Source: Ectocarpus siliculosus (taxonomy: Eukaryota > Sar > Phaeophyceae > Ectocarpales > Ectocarpaceae). Taken from it: a stretch of 64,000 nt of DNA. Below are positions 32,401-43,154 of the stretch, in pieces. The notes beneath the pieces are model-generated. The model did no database searches. It was not told the DNA's origin and saw only the letters and a list, made by a program, of their open reading frames with translations. Where the stretch lies: positions 3,649,185 to 3,713,184 of the forward strand of contig FN649735.1 in assembly GCA_000310025.1 (NCBI GenBank), written 5' to 3'. The position numbers and the translations under genes are program-made. Position 1 is the stretch's first letter; each line of letters begins with the position of its first letter.

Positions 32401-33015
32401 GACCGCATTAGTGGCCATCAGTCTGTTCGTGGCCGTTGTGGCACCATCGCTGTTTTATACCACACGCATTGGAAAGGTCTTCTTCGTCCTTCTTCGGAAC
32501 GTGAGATGGACCTCCAGCATTCCAAGACCCACATTCTCCGGTACTGGACGGGTTCGCCTGATCAACACCGCCAAACGAATCGCCGCTATCGGGCGATGCG
32601 TATTGGTGCGGCCACCCGCGAGATGGCGCGCGCTAAAGGTGAGCGAGCCTTGCCTTCGGGCTATTCGCTCGTCTCTCGTTCAACATGGGACCGTCGCTTC
32701 GCCAATACTCCGCTACCTGCAGGCGCCTTCTTCTGGTAAAAAGCTCGCGATGGATTCTGGTGGTTGGGCAAGATTACTGGACCGCCTCTACCGTCCGACT
32801 TCTACGTCGTCCGCGTCTTGGACGATCCTGGCCCAGTCAAGCTCGCCCTTCCTGATGTTCGCTACTCCACCGCTGAAACCGCCGTCTCCGGATCCTGGTG
32901 CCTCCAAGTTCACCGCGGCAGCGCCCTTTTTAAGGGAATCCTTCGCAACGTCGACATGTCGCGTGGTGACCCCGGGGCTGATTCGTTGCCTGATAACGTT
33001 GCGCGCCACCATTAA
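29446..33015 (+). pseudogene. gypsy-1 Pol fragment: RNase H, integrase, chromodomain, Tudor-like tail
   Basis: One open frame runs from 29446 to TAA 32737-32739 and resumes to 33015. RNase H: RLYCDASRDGFG, SRATLDSERHWTPLDLEAG, YRKGSANGNADFLSRL. A 400-residue Ser/Pro/Thr-rich linker follows. Integrase zinc site: H-x5-H in CHADASCHLG and CLRC. Catalytic residues are Asp in VDYFGPL, Asp in LSDNGSQ and Glu in NGGVERVNH, with D-x35-E spacing. A chromodomain lies at about 32377-32560 (LEVDRISGHQSVRGR, THWKGLLRPSSEREMDL). The TAA after AFFW replaces a Tyr codon that gypsy-2 retains (FWYKAKDALWWLGK). It therefore cuts off the last 90 residues, which are otherwise well preserved (WWLGKI, VRVLDDPGPVKL, GSWCLQ). 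Confidence 0.88.
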
Positions 33016-33497
33016 GACGACATGCTGGGTTGTCTTGGCTTTCTGTTGTTTTCAGCGTTGTTTGGGTTGTTTTTAGCCTTGGTTGGTTTTCCCTTTTCCC
33101 TCGCTTTCTCTAGTGCCTTTAAGGTTTTGTCCAGACCTGCAGTAGGTGTTTCGCGCCCGTTGTTGTCGTTTATTCGCTGCTGCGGCGACTGCGTGAGTGG
33201 CGTATCTTCTCGGTTCTTTTTCGATACCGGTCTGTCTTGTCGTTCCGGCTGTGATCCTTCCTTTTTGTCGTTCCGACGAGCTTTGTTTTTCTTTTCTGTT
33301 TTTCTTCCTTTCTTTGTGTCCTCCTTTCTTTGGTTCCGACCTTCTTCCGGTCGTCGTAGGCGTTTCTTAGCCCCGTCAGTTCCTTCCTGTGTCTTTTTGT
33401 CGTTTAAGAAGTCAAACGATGGTCTTGCGACTCATCGAGTGAGAGGTGTGGAAGGGTGAATTGTGCTGTTTTGGAGCTCCACATCCTCGATACGTTC

Positions 33498-33737
33498 TGT
33501 TGGAGTAATTGCGGTACAAGAACGACTCGCTATTCTACTGCATGGGTTTATGCGGTATTGTGAAGGCGTTGCCAAGTCTGTAACCGTCAGGTGAAGACAG
33601 CTTGAGCGTCTGTGTGGATAATAATATCACTCTGTGTGTTTGCCTACCTAACCTCGCATCACATGCCAGCTACTTTGTAGCCACAGCTGAAGGAATAGCT
33701 GTACAGCAACTGCAGTGACAGTGCTGTTGCCTCAACA
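33498..33737 (+). repeat. copia-2 5' LTR
   Basis: Begins TGTTGGAGTAATTGCGG and ends TTGCCTCAACA. Confidence 0.92.
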
Positions 33738-33794
33738 GGTTTTGAGCCTCGAGTTGCTCGAGCTAGTACACCAGAGTCACAAGAGTCGGTAAGC

Positions 33795-34940
33795 ATGGCT
33801 ATACCGGCTCGTCAGGCGAGATCCGAAGAGGATTCGCCAAGTTCAGTGGTGACCCAGGCGACTACGTCGGCTGGCGAACTCTGCAGACCTCCTTATTTAT
33901 GAAGGACAAGCTGCACAGGGTTCTGTTGGGAGTGGAGAAAGCCCCTACGCATCCTGGACCAAGCGCTACGCCAAACCAGATTTTGGCATACCAAACTGCC
34001 TTGGAAGGATACCAGGACAAAAACGGACAGGTCTTTACCCGGCTGATGCTCGCCACATCTGAAACCGGGGGCTACCAGAGCGCGGCCTCGCAGACTGTGC
34101 AGGCATACGCGCCTATCGGGTCTTCCTACAACGGAGACGGTCGTGGAGAATTCCTCGCCCTGGAACGAAAGTACCAGGCCGCTGGGTTATACCGTACGCA
34201 GGAGCTGCACGAGAAGTTCATATCTTTGGCAGTTACTGCGGACCACGACTTTGATCCGGCCAATGTTATTCAAGACATGCGCCGGATCTGCACGGAGCTC
34301 GCCGTGTATAACGACACGGTGGCTGACCACCGAAAGACGTTCGCTTTCCTGAAAGCACTGCCGGACGACCACTACAAAGAGTTCAAGACAGGGCTGCCGT
34401 GCGGCTAGGCTGCTGGGAGCGTCTTGTCCTTCGAGGAGGTCGCCGACCGAGCCACTTCGTTCCACGCGATGCACATTCGTGGTAAAGTTGCCTCGAAGAA
34501 CGCGTCCGGAAGCAGCAGCCGTGCGCTGAATACCGTCACACACGGCGGAGCGCGTTCTTTCCGTAAGGGCGGCGGTCATCATGGTCGTGGACGCGCGCAG
34601 CGCGGTGGACGCGGACGTGGCAGCTGGAACAACTCGTCGAACCGTAACAACGGGTCGTCGAGGGGGAACAACAGCAACGACCAGAACCATGGCGGCGCAA
34701 CGTCTGGCAACGGAGCTGGTGGTGCGTCTTCCGACAACCGGTCCTCTGGACGACCGAACCACTCACAGCAAAGACGCGGGTACGATAGGGACGGCCTATG
34801 CAGTTACTGTCACAATTCTACGGAACACACCTGGACGAACTGCCCGCTTCGCGCCTCCAATGCCACGCGGTTTTCGAACCGTGAACAACAACAGCAACCG
34901 CAGCAGCAGCAGGTCAACACGACCGCGGAGGCCACGACAC
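33795..34940 (+). pseudogene. copia-2 Gag (two defects)
   Basis: ATG at 33795 (MAIPARQARSEED) runs out of frame after one missing base near 33830. The correct frame then reads FAKFSGDPGDYVGWRTLQTS, a typical copia Gag core (UBN2-like). It continues to an in-frame TAG at 34406-34408, after which the same frame resumes with FEEVADRATSFHAMHIRGK. An RGG/Asn-rich segment follows, then a zinc-knuckle-like CSYC-x5-H-x4-C (at 34800-34845). The TAG is followed by GCT, so unlike copia-1 it has no readthrough context. Confidence 0.85.
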
Positions 34941-35279
34941 AGGCGTGGCTCACGCACGCGCGCGAGGTAGACCTCACGCTGGAATCGTTCGACATCGCCA
35001 TAGGCGATCCCGAGCAGCAGATGCCGTTTGCGCCTGCTGCATCGACCCCTGAGGAGGCGTCCGATGTCAATGTAGGGCAGGTGTTGGCTGCGCCTGCCAC
35101 AGCTTCGCTACCATTGTTGGAACGTGCTGTCCCATTGCAGGTGCCGATTGCGCCTGCCACAGCAGAGGAAACCGAGGAGCCTGCTGCCTCCTACGAGCAG
35201 GAAAAGGACCCGCCTGCCGCAATACAGCATGAGGAGCTGGTCGCGTACACCAACGTTTTTCGTGCAGTGGACAAGACAG

Positions 35280-36815
35280 CGCCCGCCGAGAATACGAGGG
35301 TGTTCATCGACACCGCCGCTTCGGGACACATGGTAAGCGGCGAGAGCCCAGTCTCACAACATGTAGTCGACTTGGTTGACTGCGACGTCCGCATCAAGGG
35401 TTCGTGCGGCACATCCAGCGCCACCAAGAAAGGTACGCTGAAGTCCAAACTCAAGAATGACATGGTGGGATACAATACAACCAGCAAGACGTGGCGGCTA
35501 TGGGACCCGGCGGAACCACTCAAAATTACAAACTCTGCTGAAGTGTCATTCCGCGAGGTAGATGCCCGCGACGTCGCTCGCCCCATGCACGGGTCTGACC
35601 CATTTCCCGAACAAGGCCAGATTTTCCAGCCCGGCATTATCACTGGGGCCGAGACAAAAGACGAGGAACCAGAACTGGCAGAAACGAACGACGGACCGGA
35701 CGAAGAACCGCCCGCGGTGCGCAAAAGCGGTCGTACGACAAGGCCGCGGGACCGTCTGAACCTGTTTACGACGGAGCAGGTGTTCGAAACGGAATACGCG
35801 CTGGTGATCGGAGGTGAGATTGGGAACCTTGGTCAAGGGATACCTGGCCAACTAGGATACATGCCCGCCGATCCACCGAACTACCGCGCAGCGGTCAACG
35901 GACCAGATGCTGTTGGATGGATGAAAAGCATGGAGGAGGAGTTGCTAGACCACGACGTTTATGAGTGGGTCGATCCCCCGTGCGATGCTCAAATCATCCC
36001 GTCAAAATACATCTACAAATGGAAGTACAACGAGGCCGGCATCGCTGTGCGACAGAAATCGAGAATCGTAGTGCAAGGATTTTACGAAGCTGAGACCGGA
36101 ACCGATAATGCTGCACCGGTAGCGTCTCTCCAAGCCGTCCACCTGATAGTTGCGCATGCTGCCAAGAATGGACTTGTTCTTCGCCAAGCCGACATCAGGA
36201 CGGCGTTCCTCCACGCGAGGATGGAACCGAAATCGAAACCAGTGTACGTCATTCCCCCGGAAGGATTCTCGTGCGACAGCGAGAGAGCCAGGCAAGTCTG
36301 GAAGCTCAGAGCATGGCTTTACGGGTTGCGTTTTTCCCCAAAAGGCTGGTGGGGCACTCTGCACGACTTTCTCCTGAAGATCGGATTTGTCGAGAGCACC
36401 GCTGAACCGTGCTTGTACATCCCGGACGACGGAGATGTGCTCCTTCTCGTTTATGTGGATGACATTCTGCTGACCGGGGAGGGCGAGAACAAAGTGCTGA
36501 GCATAGTCGATCAGCTGAATGAGCGTTTCGAAACGGTGGACCTGGGAGGAGCCAGATTCCTACTCGGTATGGGAATCAACCGAGACAGAGCCGCAGGGAC
36601 AATTCTTTTGGAACAGGAAGCGTATACCAACGCAGTGTTGGACAAGTTCGGCATGGCCGACGCGCGTCCGACGACATCTCCGTCTGAGGCTGGACCTGTG
36701 TCCGTCTTGGAGGACGAGGTGCTGTCAGCGGAGGATACCACATATTTCCGCTCCGCCACAGGCTCGCTTCTATATCTCAGCAGGTGCACAAGGCCCGACA
36801 TTACTCATTCCGATA
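35280..36815 (+). pseudogene. copia-2 protease and reverse transcriptase, integrase deleted
   Basis: The protease motif FIDTAASGHMVSG is followed within about 70 residues by WRLWDPAEPLKITNSAEVSF, the extreme C-terminus of a copia integrase. The pre-integrase zinc site and the whole catalytic core are missing without breaking the frame. RT follows: MEEELLDHDVYEWVDPP, KYIYKWKYNEAG, ADIRTAFLHARM, AWLYGLRFSPKGWW and an intact catalytic LLVYVDDILLTG. The frame continues to RCTRPDITHSD, where a second deletion with frame change occurs. Confidence 0.88.
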
Positions 36816-37330
36816 TCAATCGGTGTACGCTACGGCGAGGACGCCGGAGATGGAAACGTCATTACGGCGTTTGTCGACTCAGATTTTGCAGGCGACCTAG
36901 ACAAGGGCTACTCCACCACGGGAGTTGTGTTGTACTTCGCTGGTGGACCGGTGGAATGGACATCATCCAAGCAGACGGTGGTGGCGACCTCTTCCGTTGA
37001 AGCAGAGTTCGTGGCTTTGTCAAAGGGGTGCAACATCATCAAGTACTTCCGCCACCTGCTGGACACCATAAATCAGACTCAGGAAGAAGCAACCGTGGTG
37101 TGGGAGGACAACTCGGGAGCTCTAAAATTAACTCGCAGCTTCCGCATCACCCCAAGGACTAAGCACATTGACGTAAAGTTTCACCACGTAAGGTCGCTGG
37201 TAGCTGATGGAGTCGTGGACGTGAAGAAAATATCGACGTCGCTTCAGAAAGCGGACATTTTTACGAAAGGGCTAAACCCGTCGGAGTTTCTCCGCGCCCG
37301 TGGCATTAGGAGTTTGATCACCTCCCCTCT
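36816..37330 (+). pseudogene. copia-2 RNase H fragment (out of frame with RT)
   Basis: From GVRYGEDAGDG onward, in a frame different from RT: FVDSDFAGDLDKGYSTTG, SSVEAEFVALSKGCN, WEDNSGALKLTRS, TKHIDVKFHHVRSLV, ADIFTKGL. About 40 residues that normally link PDIT to GVRYG are missing, so a small deletion fused the two parts out of frame. Confidence 0.85.
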
Positions 37331-37591
37331 TCGTAATCAGACTTTATGTCTTGAGGGTTGGATGGTGTATGTGTGTGTATATGTTAGAAGAAAATTCGGG
37401 AGATTTGTGTCGAAGGAAAATAAATCGCTGCTGATGCAACGCAGCTGAGAAAGGCAAAACAATTGATGTTGAGTCAGAAGTTCTTAAGATAGCATTGTTT
37501 CGAGAGGACATGGATATTGTTTCGAGAGGACATTGAGAGAGAATTGGATCTGATGCATTGGTACTAGAATGACGTAGTTCTTGAGAGGACA

Positions 37592-37831
37592 AGTTGGAGT
37601 AATTGCGGTACAAGAACGACTCGCTATTCTACTGCATGGGTTTATGCGGTATTGTGAAGGCGTTGCCAAGTCTGTAACCGTCAGGTGAAGACAGCTTGAG
37701 CGTCTGTGTGGATAATAATATCACTCTGTGTGTTTGCCTACCTAACCTCGCATCACATGCCAGCTACTTTGTAGCCACAGCTGAAGGAATAGCTGTACAG
37801 CAACTGCAGTGACAGTGCTGTTGCCTCAACA
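37592..37831 (+). repeat. copia-2 3' LTR
   Basis: Preceded by the purine-rich TTGAGAGGACAA and followed by CGTTC. It matches the 5' LTR except for the first base. Confidence 0.92.
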
Positions 37832-37914
37832 CGTTCATTTAAGGACTCGACAATTTCTTGCCAAGCCTCGAGGTTTTACAGTAACTGCGTATGAGAACCT
37901 CCAGGGTGGGCTAG

Positions 37915-38127
37915 TGTTATAGGATTCAGATGTGTAGACGGAACATAGAAGAGCTTGGTTCCTTCTAGAAGGCGCGGAGAGATGTAACTCTCCGCAGAAG
38001 GATAAAAAGCAGGGGACAGGATCTAGTAGCCCCTGCTTGTGCAGAGGATCCTGTGCCCCTTGGTGTCATTCCTACCGATACCCAAGGCAACAGCTACTGC
38101 TGCTGTTGTTCTGCAAGAGTAACAACA
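37915..38127 (+). repeat. Probable gypsy-1 3' LTR
   Basis: Starts TGTTATAGGATTCAG directly after GGGTGGGCTAG and ends GAGTAACAACA. A TATA-like GGATAAAAAGC lies at about 37998. The start is supported by the same junction in gypsy-2. The end (TG...CA) is inferred, and I see no target duplication because the 5' end is lost. Confidence 0.6.
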
Positions 38128-39325
38128 AGTGAGTTCTTCTTCACGGGTCAACCAGACTTCATCACGCGTGCATACCACTACACACGGCGGAGTTACCACT
38201 AATAATAACGAACATTGTGTCGTATAGATAGGTCGTAGGAGTAAAAGATTTTTTTGCCCCCAAGTCGCGCGTCATCCTATCCTATTATTATTTCAGAAAT
38301 TTTTCGATGTTGAGTGCAGGTTAGGAATATTGCATGCTGTTATGCTGTCTCTAGCAAAGAAAGGGCAAATTACTTCGTTCGCTAATCGCCGGCAGGTGAC
38401 CTCTGCAGCAGTCCAACAGTCGACAGCCTCGCGACCCGCTCGTTTGTGTGTACTAGAAGTAAGTCGCTTCGATGAAGTCGCTGAAGTTAAAAATGGCAAT
38501 AGGTAGCAGCCGAAGAAAATCGCCGAAAATCACCGAAAGAAAATGAAACAGGACTCAGACTCACCGAAAAAACATACTGAATCGCCGAATGTCGCCGAAA
38601 AACTTTTTTTTTTTCCATCAGTAGTATTTGCCGAAAAAAATCGTGAAACGCCGAAAAAAAAGAAAAGTCTACTGGCACATTTCTTTGTGACGAGATGTGA
38701 CGATCTCTGACGCGGGTTTAGTGTGGAGCTAGTCCGACCACTGTTGGATGTACTCACAGGATTGACAGATTATTGCAACCGAGGAATGTTCCTAGAAGAT
38801 GGAGCGGGGAATTTTGGGGGTTCCGCAGTTGTAGTATATTGGGGGAATGGTGGTACCATCTTTGCCACATATTCTTGTTTTCTGGGTAGTATGCGTGTCT
38901 GCAACGGTGTTGGCCACGTGCCCTTGATTAAATTCATCTTCCTTTTTCCCGGCTATTACGCCCTGGGCTATCACGCCCGTGTCCATACTACCTATCCACC
39001 AGCTATCACGCTGCCAGGCTTTCACGCCTCTAGGCTATCACGCCATCACAACAGCTATCACAGCACCAGCGTCAACACATCAGAGCTATCACGCTCCGGA
39101 ACATCATAGATGCGGCGGGTTACCACACCCGCGGGCAGTTTACTGTATTTTATCGATGCCGGCAAACTCGCCGCGCGGTTCTTTCATTTTTGCCGTCTAC
39201 AACTGCGCCGGGCGCACCAAGCCACCCAACAACCACTCTGTGCAGGTTGGAGCCGCTTCGCTTCTTCAGTCTGTTTCCTTCCTTATCCTTCCTTTCTCTC
39301 TCAGTCGCTCGCTATCGCTCACTCC
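38128..39325. other. Spacer between the two gypsy elements with degenerate tandem repeats
   Basis: No gene. At 38511-38665 there are about ten degenerate units of the type CGCCGAAAA. At 38950-39090 there are about eight degenerate units of the type GGCTATCACGCC. The remainder is unremarkable. Confidence 0.6.
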
Positions 39326-39520
39326 CAGGCAACACCAGGGAACACCAGGCAAGACACTGAGCAAGGTGAACGCTTGCACTCGCTTGCTACTGCTAGTAAC
39401 CATTGTACTGCTACCTGCCTAACGTCGGAATACTAGGAACCTGGGCAGGTGGTCGGGATATTCCTGAAAGATATACCCGCCCAGATGGTATCTTGATCCA
39501 AGGGTCCAAGTACCATAACA
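39326..39520 (-). repeat. gypsy-2 3' LTR-like repeat
   Basis: Matches 50121-50321 closely (GCAAGACACTGAGCAAGGTG, CTACTGCTAGTAACCATTG, GGGATATTCCTGAAAGATAT). On the minus strand it starts TGTTATGG after GGGTGAGTGGGCTAG. Confidence 0.8.
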
Positions 39521-40390
39521 CTAGCCCACTCACCCTGAGGGGACGTATACGCAGAGGCTAGAACCTGAAGAGGGGGAAATAACAATCCATCTGAGGCATC
39601 TACTCTAGACTCGAGGATACGGAGCCTCACAAACCTCTCCCACACATCTACGTGGATTTCAAGAGAGCTACGCTCTCGGCTAGCAAAAGGGCAGAATTGA
39701 AATAAGGGAAAACTGGGGCAAGCAGCGTGCAGGCTGACAGTGACTATGAAAGCTGAGCAAAGAAGTGCGGAAAACGTCCAAAGATAAAAAACAGGGGCAG
39801 AGCTGCATAAGCAAGCAGATAAAGAGAGAAGAAAAAGCCGGGGGGTCTATCGATTGCAAGGGGGTCACGAAGAGCGACGGTGTGACGCCAGGATAGTTCC
39901 GATACGCAAGACAAGCACAAGAACAATGCTCAAATGAATACAAAAAAAAAGCAGAAGAAGCAAAAATAGTCGGAGACAGCGGCGCAGCGGGAGCGGGCTA
40001 GAAAGCGAGAGCCAGTAAGTACGGTGCTCCGCACGCGGTCCAATAAAATGGGGGGGGCGACCAACAGGCGGCGGTTGTCGGAGTGGACGCTGAAGAATAA
40101 AAAATGAAAATATATAGTGGACCAGGCCCAAGATCAATATCACTCTCGAAAGCTCAAAACGGGGGTGTCGATGTCGTAGGCTACGGGGGTCGACAGTAGA
40201 AGACACGAGCTGCGGGGGAGCAACAATAGTACGTGCTCGCAGGAGCTCAAAAGGTAGCGGAAGAAAAACACGGTAAGGCTACAGAGGAAAGTAGGCAGCA
40301 TGGTCGAGCGCCAAACACAAGAGCGTAGGCCAAAACTTATCACGCCAGCAGACGGCTGTAAGAGCGAGGTGTTTGGGTGGCAACGGTGTC

Positions 40391-40490
40391 NNNNNNNNNN
40401 NNNNNNNNNNNNNNNNNNNNNNNNNNNNNNNNNNNNNNNNNNNNNNNNNNNNNNNNNNNNNNNNNNNNNNNNNNNNNNNNNNNNNNNNNN
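40391..40490. other. Assembly gap (100 N)
   Basis: Gap of conventional length in the 3' untranslated part of gypsy-2, downstream of the Tudor-like tail. Confidence 0.95.
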
Positions 40491-40700
40491 CTATAGCGTC
40501 AGATGCGCAAGAAGTAACACAAAAACAAACGAACACAAAAAACGATACAAAAAACAAATACAAGGTACAAACCAGCGCCAGGGTCGTAACCAGCCAGGGG
40601 CAGATTGCACCATGGTGGAAAGAGCTGCTGACATGGCGAGGGAATGTATGCAAACAAGAAAACAAGAACAGGCGGCCGCCGGTGTTCCAACAAGGTATTT

Positions 40701-42135
40701 TCACCGGGCAGTGGCTGAAGGCGGCGCTGTTGTTGCTGAAGCGGGCGCCGTTGTGGCCGCAGTTGGAGCTGTTGTGGCTCCTCTGGATTCGTCGACGTTC
40801 CTTCGGATGCCACTCATGAAGGAGCTGTTGCGATGTGCTTGCAGACACCAGGAACCGCAGACGGCGTGATGTTCGGAGCTGTAGTGGCCGGGGGCGAGGG
40901 AGATCTTGATCGGCCCGGGGTCGTCAAGGAAGCGGACGATGTAGAGGTCAGCAGTGGTGGTGTGCCGCGATATTTTGCCCAACCACCAGAGCGCATCTTT
41001 GGCTTTGTACCAGAAGTAAGCTCCTACGGGTATGGCGGTGGCGCTGAAGCGGCGGATGTAGGTGTCGCGGGGGACGTAGGTGTAGCCGGGTGAAGACGCA
41101 CGTTCTCCTTTGGCGCGGGAGAGTTCGCGAGCAGCGGCTCCTATGCGCATGTTGCGGTAAATGAAGACGGTTCTGTTGGCTGTGCTGATCCGGTGTGCCA
41201 CACCAGTAGCGGAGGATGTGGTGACGCGAGTGTTGTAGGTCGATTTCTCGTTCCCAGGAGGGTCGAAGCAGGCCTTTCCAGTGTGTTTGGCAGAGAGCGG
41301 CGAGTACGCCGCCGCGTCCGCGGACAGTTTGGTGGCCTGTGATTTTCTCTACTTCAAGGCGTTGAAGGGGCGTGGAGACGTCATCCGCGGTGACGTGGTA
41401 CGGAGGTGATTTATTGGTGTAGTTGTTGAGGACGTATCTTGTAAGGCCAGCAGGCAGGAAGCGGGGTATGTCAGTGTCGTGGGCGTGGTGGCACGGCTTG
41501 CAGCGTACTACGGAGACGCGGTTTTTGGCGTCGGCGCCGGGCATGTCGTTGGGCAGGTCCAAGTAGAGGAGTTTGTCGGCGATCGGACGCCCATCTGGTG
41601 CTTTGTCGCTAGGACCTGCGGCAAGAATTTTGAGGGGCCCAGTCCAGTTTAAGGAGAGCTTGGCTTTGAGAACCTGCGAGTCCGAGGCGGAGGCAGAGGC
41701 GGTGGTGGAAGCTCCTTGGCGAATTGTCGATACCTGATTGTAGACCCAGACCCAGTGTCCTGTCTTGTAGACGGGTCGTCGGTGAAGTGCATCCGATAGT
41801 GACGAATTCCTGCGCTCGATTTTGTCGACGTTGAGCGCGTGTTGCTCTCGAACGAGGTCGTAAGCGCGACGTTGTCTGTCCACAGCGAGGTTGTGGTATT
41901 CAAGTTGATCCTTAGCCAGGCTTTGGTGTCCGCGAGCGTAGATGTTGTCGAAAACGGTCATGGGGAAGCGGGCGAGTCGGCCGATGTGAACTTGGTTGGG
42001 TGCTAGCCCTGTGGCGGCGCTCACGGTGTTGTTGTAGGTAAATTCCACATGCGGGAGGTGTAGATCCCAGTCATCTTGCCTCTCATTGACGGATACAGCT
42101 AGCATTTGAGCCATTATGTGGTTGACGCGTTCCAC
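40701..42135 (-). pseudogene. gypsy-2 integrase C-terminus, chromodomain and Tudor-like tail
   Basis: From the catalytic Glu region (MERVNHIMAQMLA) the frame runs through the integrase C-terminal domain (YNNTVSAATGLAPNQVH, WVWVYN, LNWTGPLKILA). It reaches a chromodomain (LEVEKITGHQTVRGR, THWKGLLRPSWEREIDL) at about 41270-41410. One frameshift near 41160 separates this from the tail, which reads RNMRIGAAARELSRAKGER, then VGAYFWYKAKDALWWLGK, YIVRFLDDPGPIKISL and GSWCLQAHRN. The tail has an aromatic-rich, Tudor/SH3-like look (W-WLGKI ... VRFLDDPGP), but I cannot assign it to a named family. Confidence 0.82.
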
Positions 42136-42994
42136 GCCGCCGTTGCCGCAAGGGTGATAGGCGCTGGGGTGATTTTGCGTACGCGGAGAAGTTTGAAGAT
42201 GGCGTCAGAAAGCTGCGAGGTGAAGTGGAGACCATTGTCGGAAAGAAGGCTCACCGGACATCCCCAGAGTGGAATGTATTGATTGACGAAGATATTGGCG
42301 GTCCCTTCGGCCGTGTATTTCGCAGGGGGGACTGCGTACATGTCGGCGCGCCTGCTAAAGCGGTCGGTGAAGAGTAAGATGTAGACGTTGCCGCTTGGAG
42401 TAGTAGGAAGCGGTCCAAAGTAGTCCACGCTGACGGCCACACCTGGCCCTGATGGCAGGGGAATGGTGAGGATGGGCCATCGTATACGTAGTTTGTCGTG
42501 CTGATTTGCGGCCTTGGCATGTGTAGCACTGTCGAGCCCAGAAGCGGGCGCAAGAGCTCATGCCAACCCACCAGTAGAGTTGTTCCAGAAGGCTGATGGT
42601 TTTGGCGGTGCCAAGGTGGCACAGAGTGTTGGAGTGGCATTGAAGCATTACCCAAGGACGCATGTGTACTGGCACATAGATGCGCGTGGGTTCATTGTCG
42701 AGAAGGCCAGCAGCTCTACCGCTAGGACGATCGTTGTCGGGAATTTGGCGGTTTGATAAATTGTCGAACCAAGAGCGGATTGCCGTCGTCATCGGTGATG
42801 ATGCGACCTTTGGTGGCCAATTCCTTGATGTTGGTGAGGGAAGGACGCAAGTGTTCTGGGGTGTCGCCGTAAAAGTCTGTGGGCAATGCCAAAGGTTGCC
42901 CAAGTTGAATGTAGCGAATGGCGGAGTTGCAAGTGACGTTCTTTTGTTGTTCCTCATGCCAGTCGGCGTGTGTGAAGCGCGCTACAGAGTCCAT
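42114..42994 (-). pseudogene. gypsy-2 integrase core
   Basis: The zinc site (CHSNTLCHLG and CYTCQGRKS) and the catalytic core (SVDYFGPLP, LLSDNGLHF, then NGGVERVNH) are recognisable but spread over three frames. The N-terminal segment MDSVARFTHADWHEEQQ matches the equivalent DWAREQRNEPVCDAAIRF part of gypsy-1. Breaks lie near 42740, 42440 and 42140. Confidence 0.85.
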
Positions 42995-43154
42995 GAAGGA
43001 TATCTCAGCCGGAGAAGGTAGTGGCGCTGGAAGTGACGAAGAAGCTGAAGTGGAGGGGGTCCCTGTGGATGGTGTGTCTGCAGATTCCGGCAGAGGTTCT
43101 GCGAGAGGTTCTGAGGGAGCAGTGTTATTTGCGGTTGGTACGGTGGGTACAAGT

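Larger units (their letters stand above)
33493..37836 (+). mobile_element. Internally deleted Ty1/copia element (copia-2), nested in gypsy-1
   Basis: The 240 bp LTRs (33498-33737 and 37592-37831) differ only at the first base (T versus A) in my reading. They are flanked by the 5 bp target duplication CGTTC (33493-33497 and 37832-37836). The insertion splits the 3' untranslated part of gypsy-1: CCTCGATACGTTC lies before it and ATTTAAGGACTCG after it. Gag, protease, RT and RNase H remnants are present, but the pre-integrase and integrase domains are absent. Near-identical LTRs with a heavily defective interior imply that the defects existed before this insertion. Confidence 0.93.
29446..38127 (+). 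mobile_element. 5'-truncated Ty3/gypsy element (gypsy-1) with nested copia-2
   Basis: Starts abruptly within the RT/RNase H region (PDWDAVTDGSRPFRLYCDAS) at the border of segmental copy A. It continues through RNase H, integrase, chromodomain and a Tudor-like tail to TAA 33013-33015. The 3' region resumes after the nested copia-2 insertion at 37837. It reaches a purine-rich CAGGGTGGGCTAG and an LTR-like TGTTATAGG at 37915. The same GTGGGCTAG-TGTTA arrangement ends gypsy-2, which is what identifies the LTR start. No 5' LTR, gag, protease or RT palm is present. Confidence 0.85.

Noticed and set aside
37915-39520. gypsy-1 3' LTR and gypsy-2 3' LTR as an inverted pair of one element
   Set aside because: They share only the GGGCTAG-TGTTA junction; the LTR bodies are not alike, so they belong to different families.
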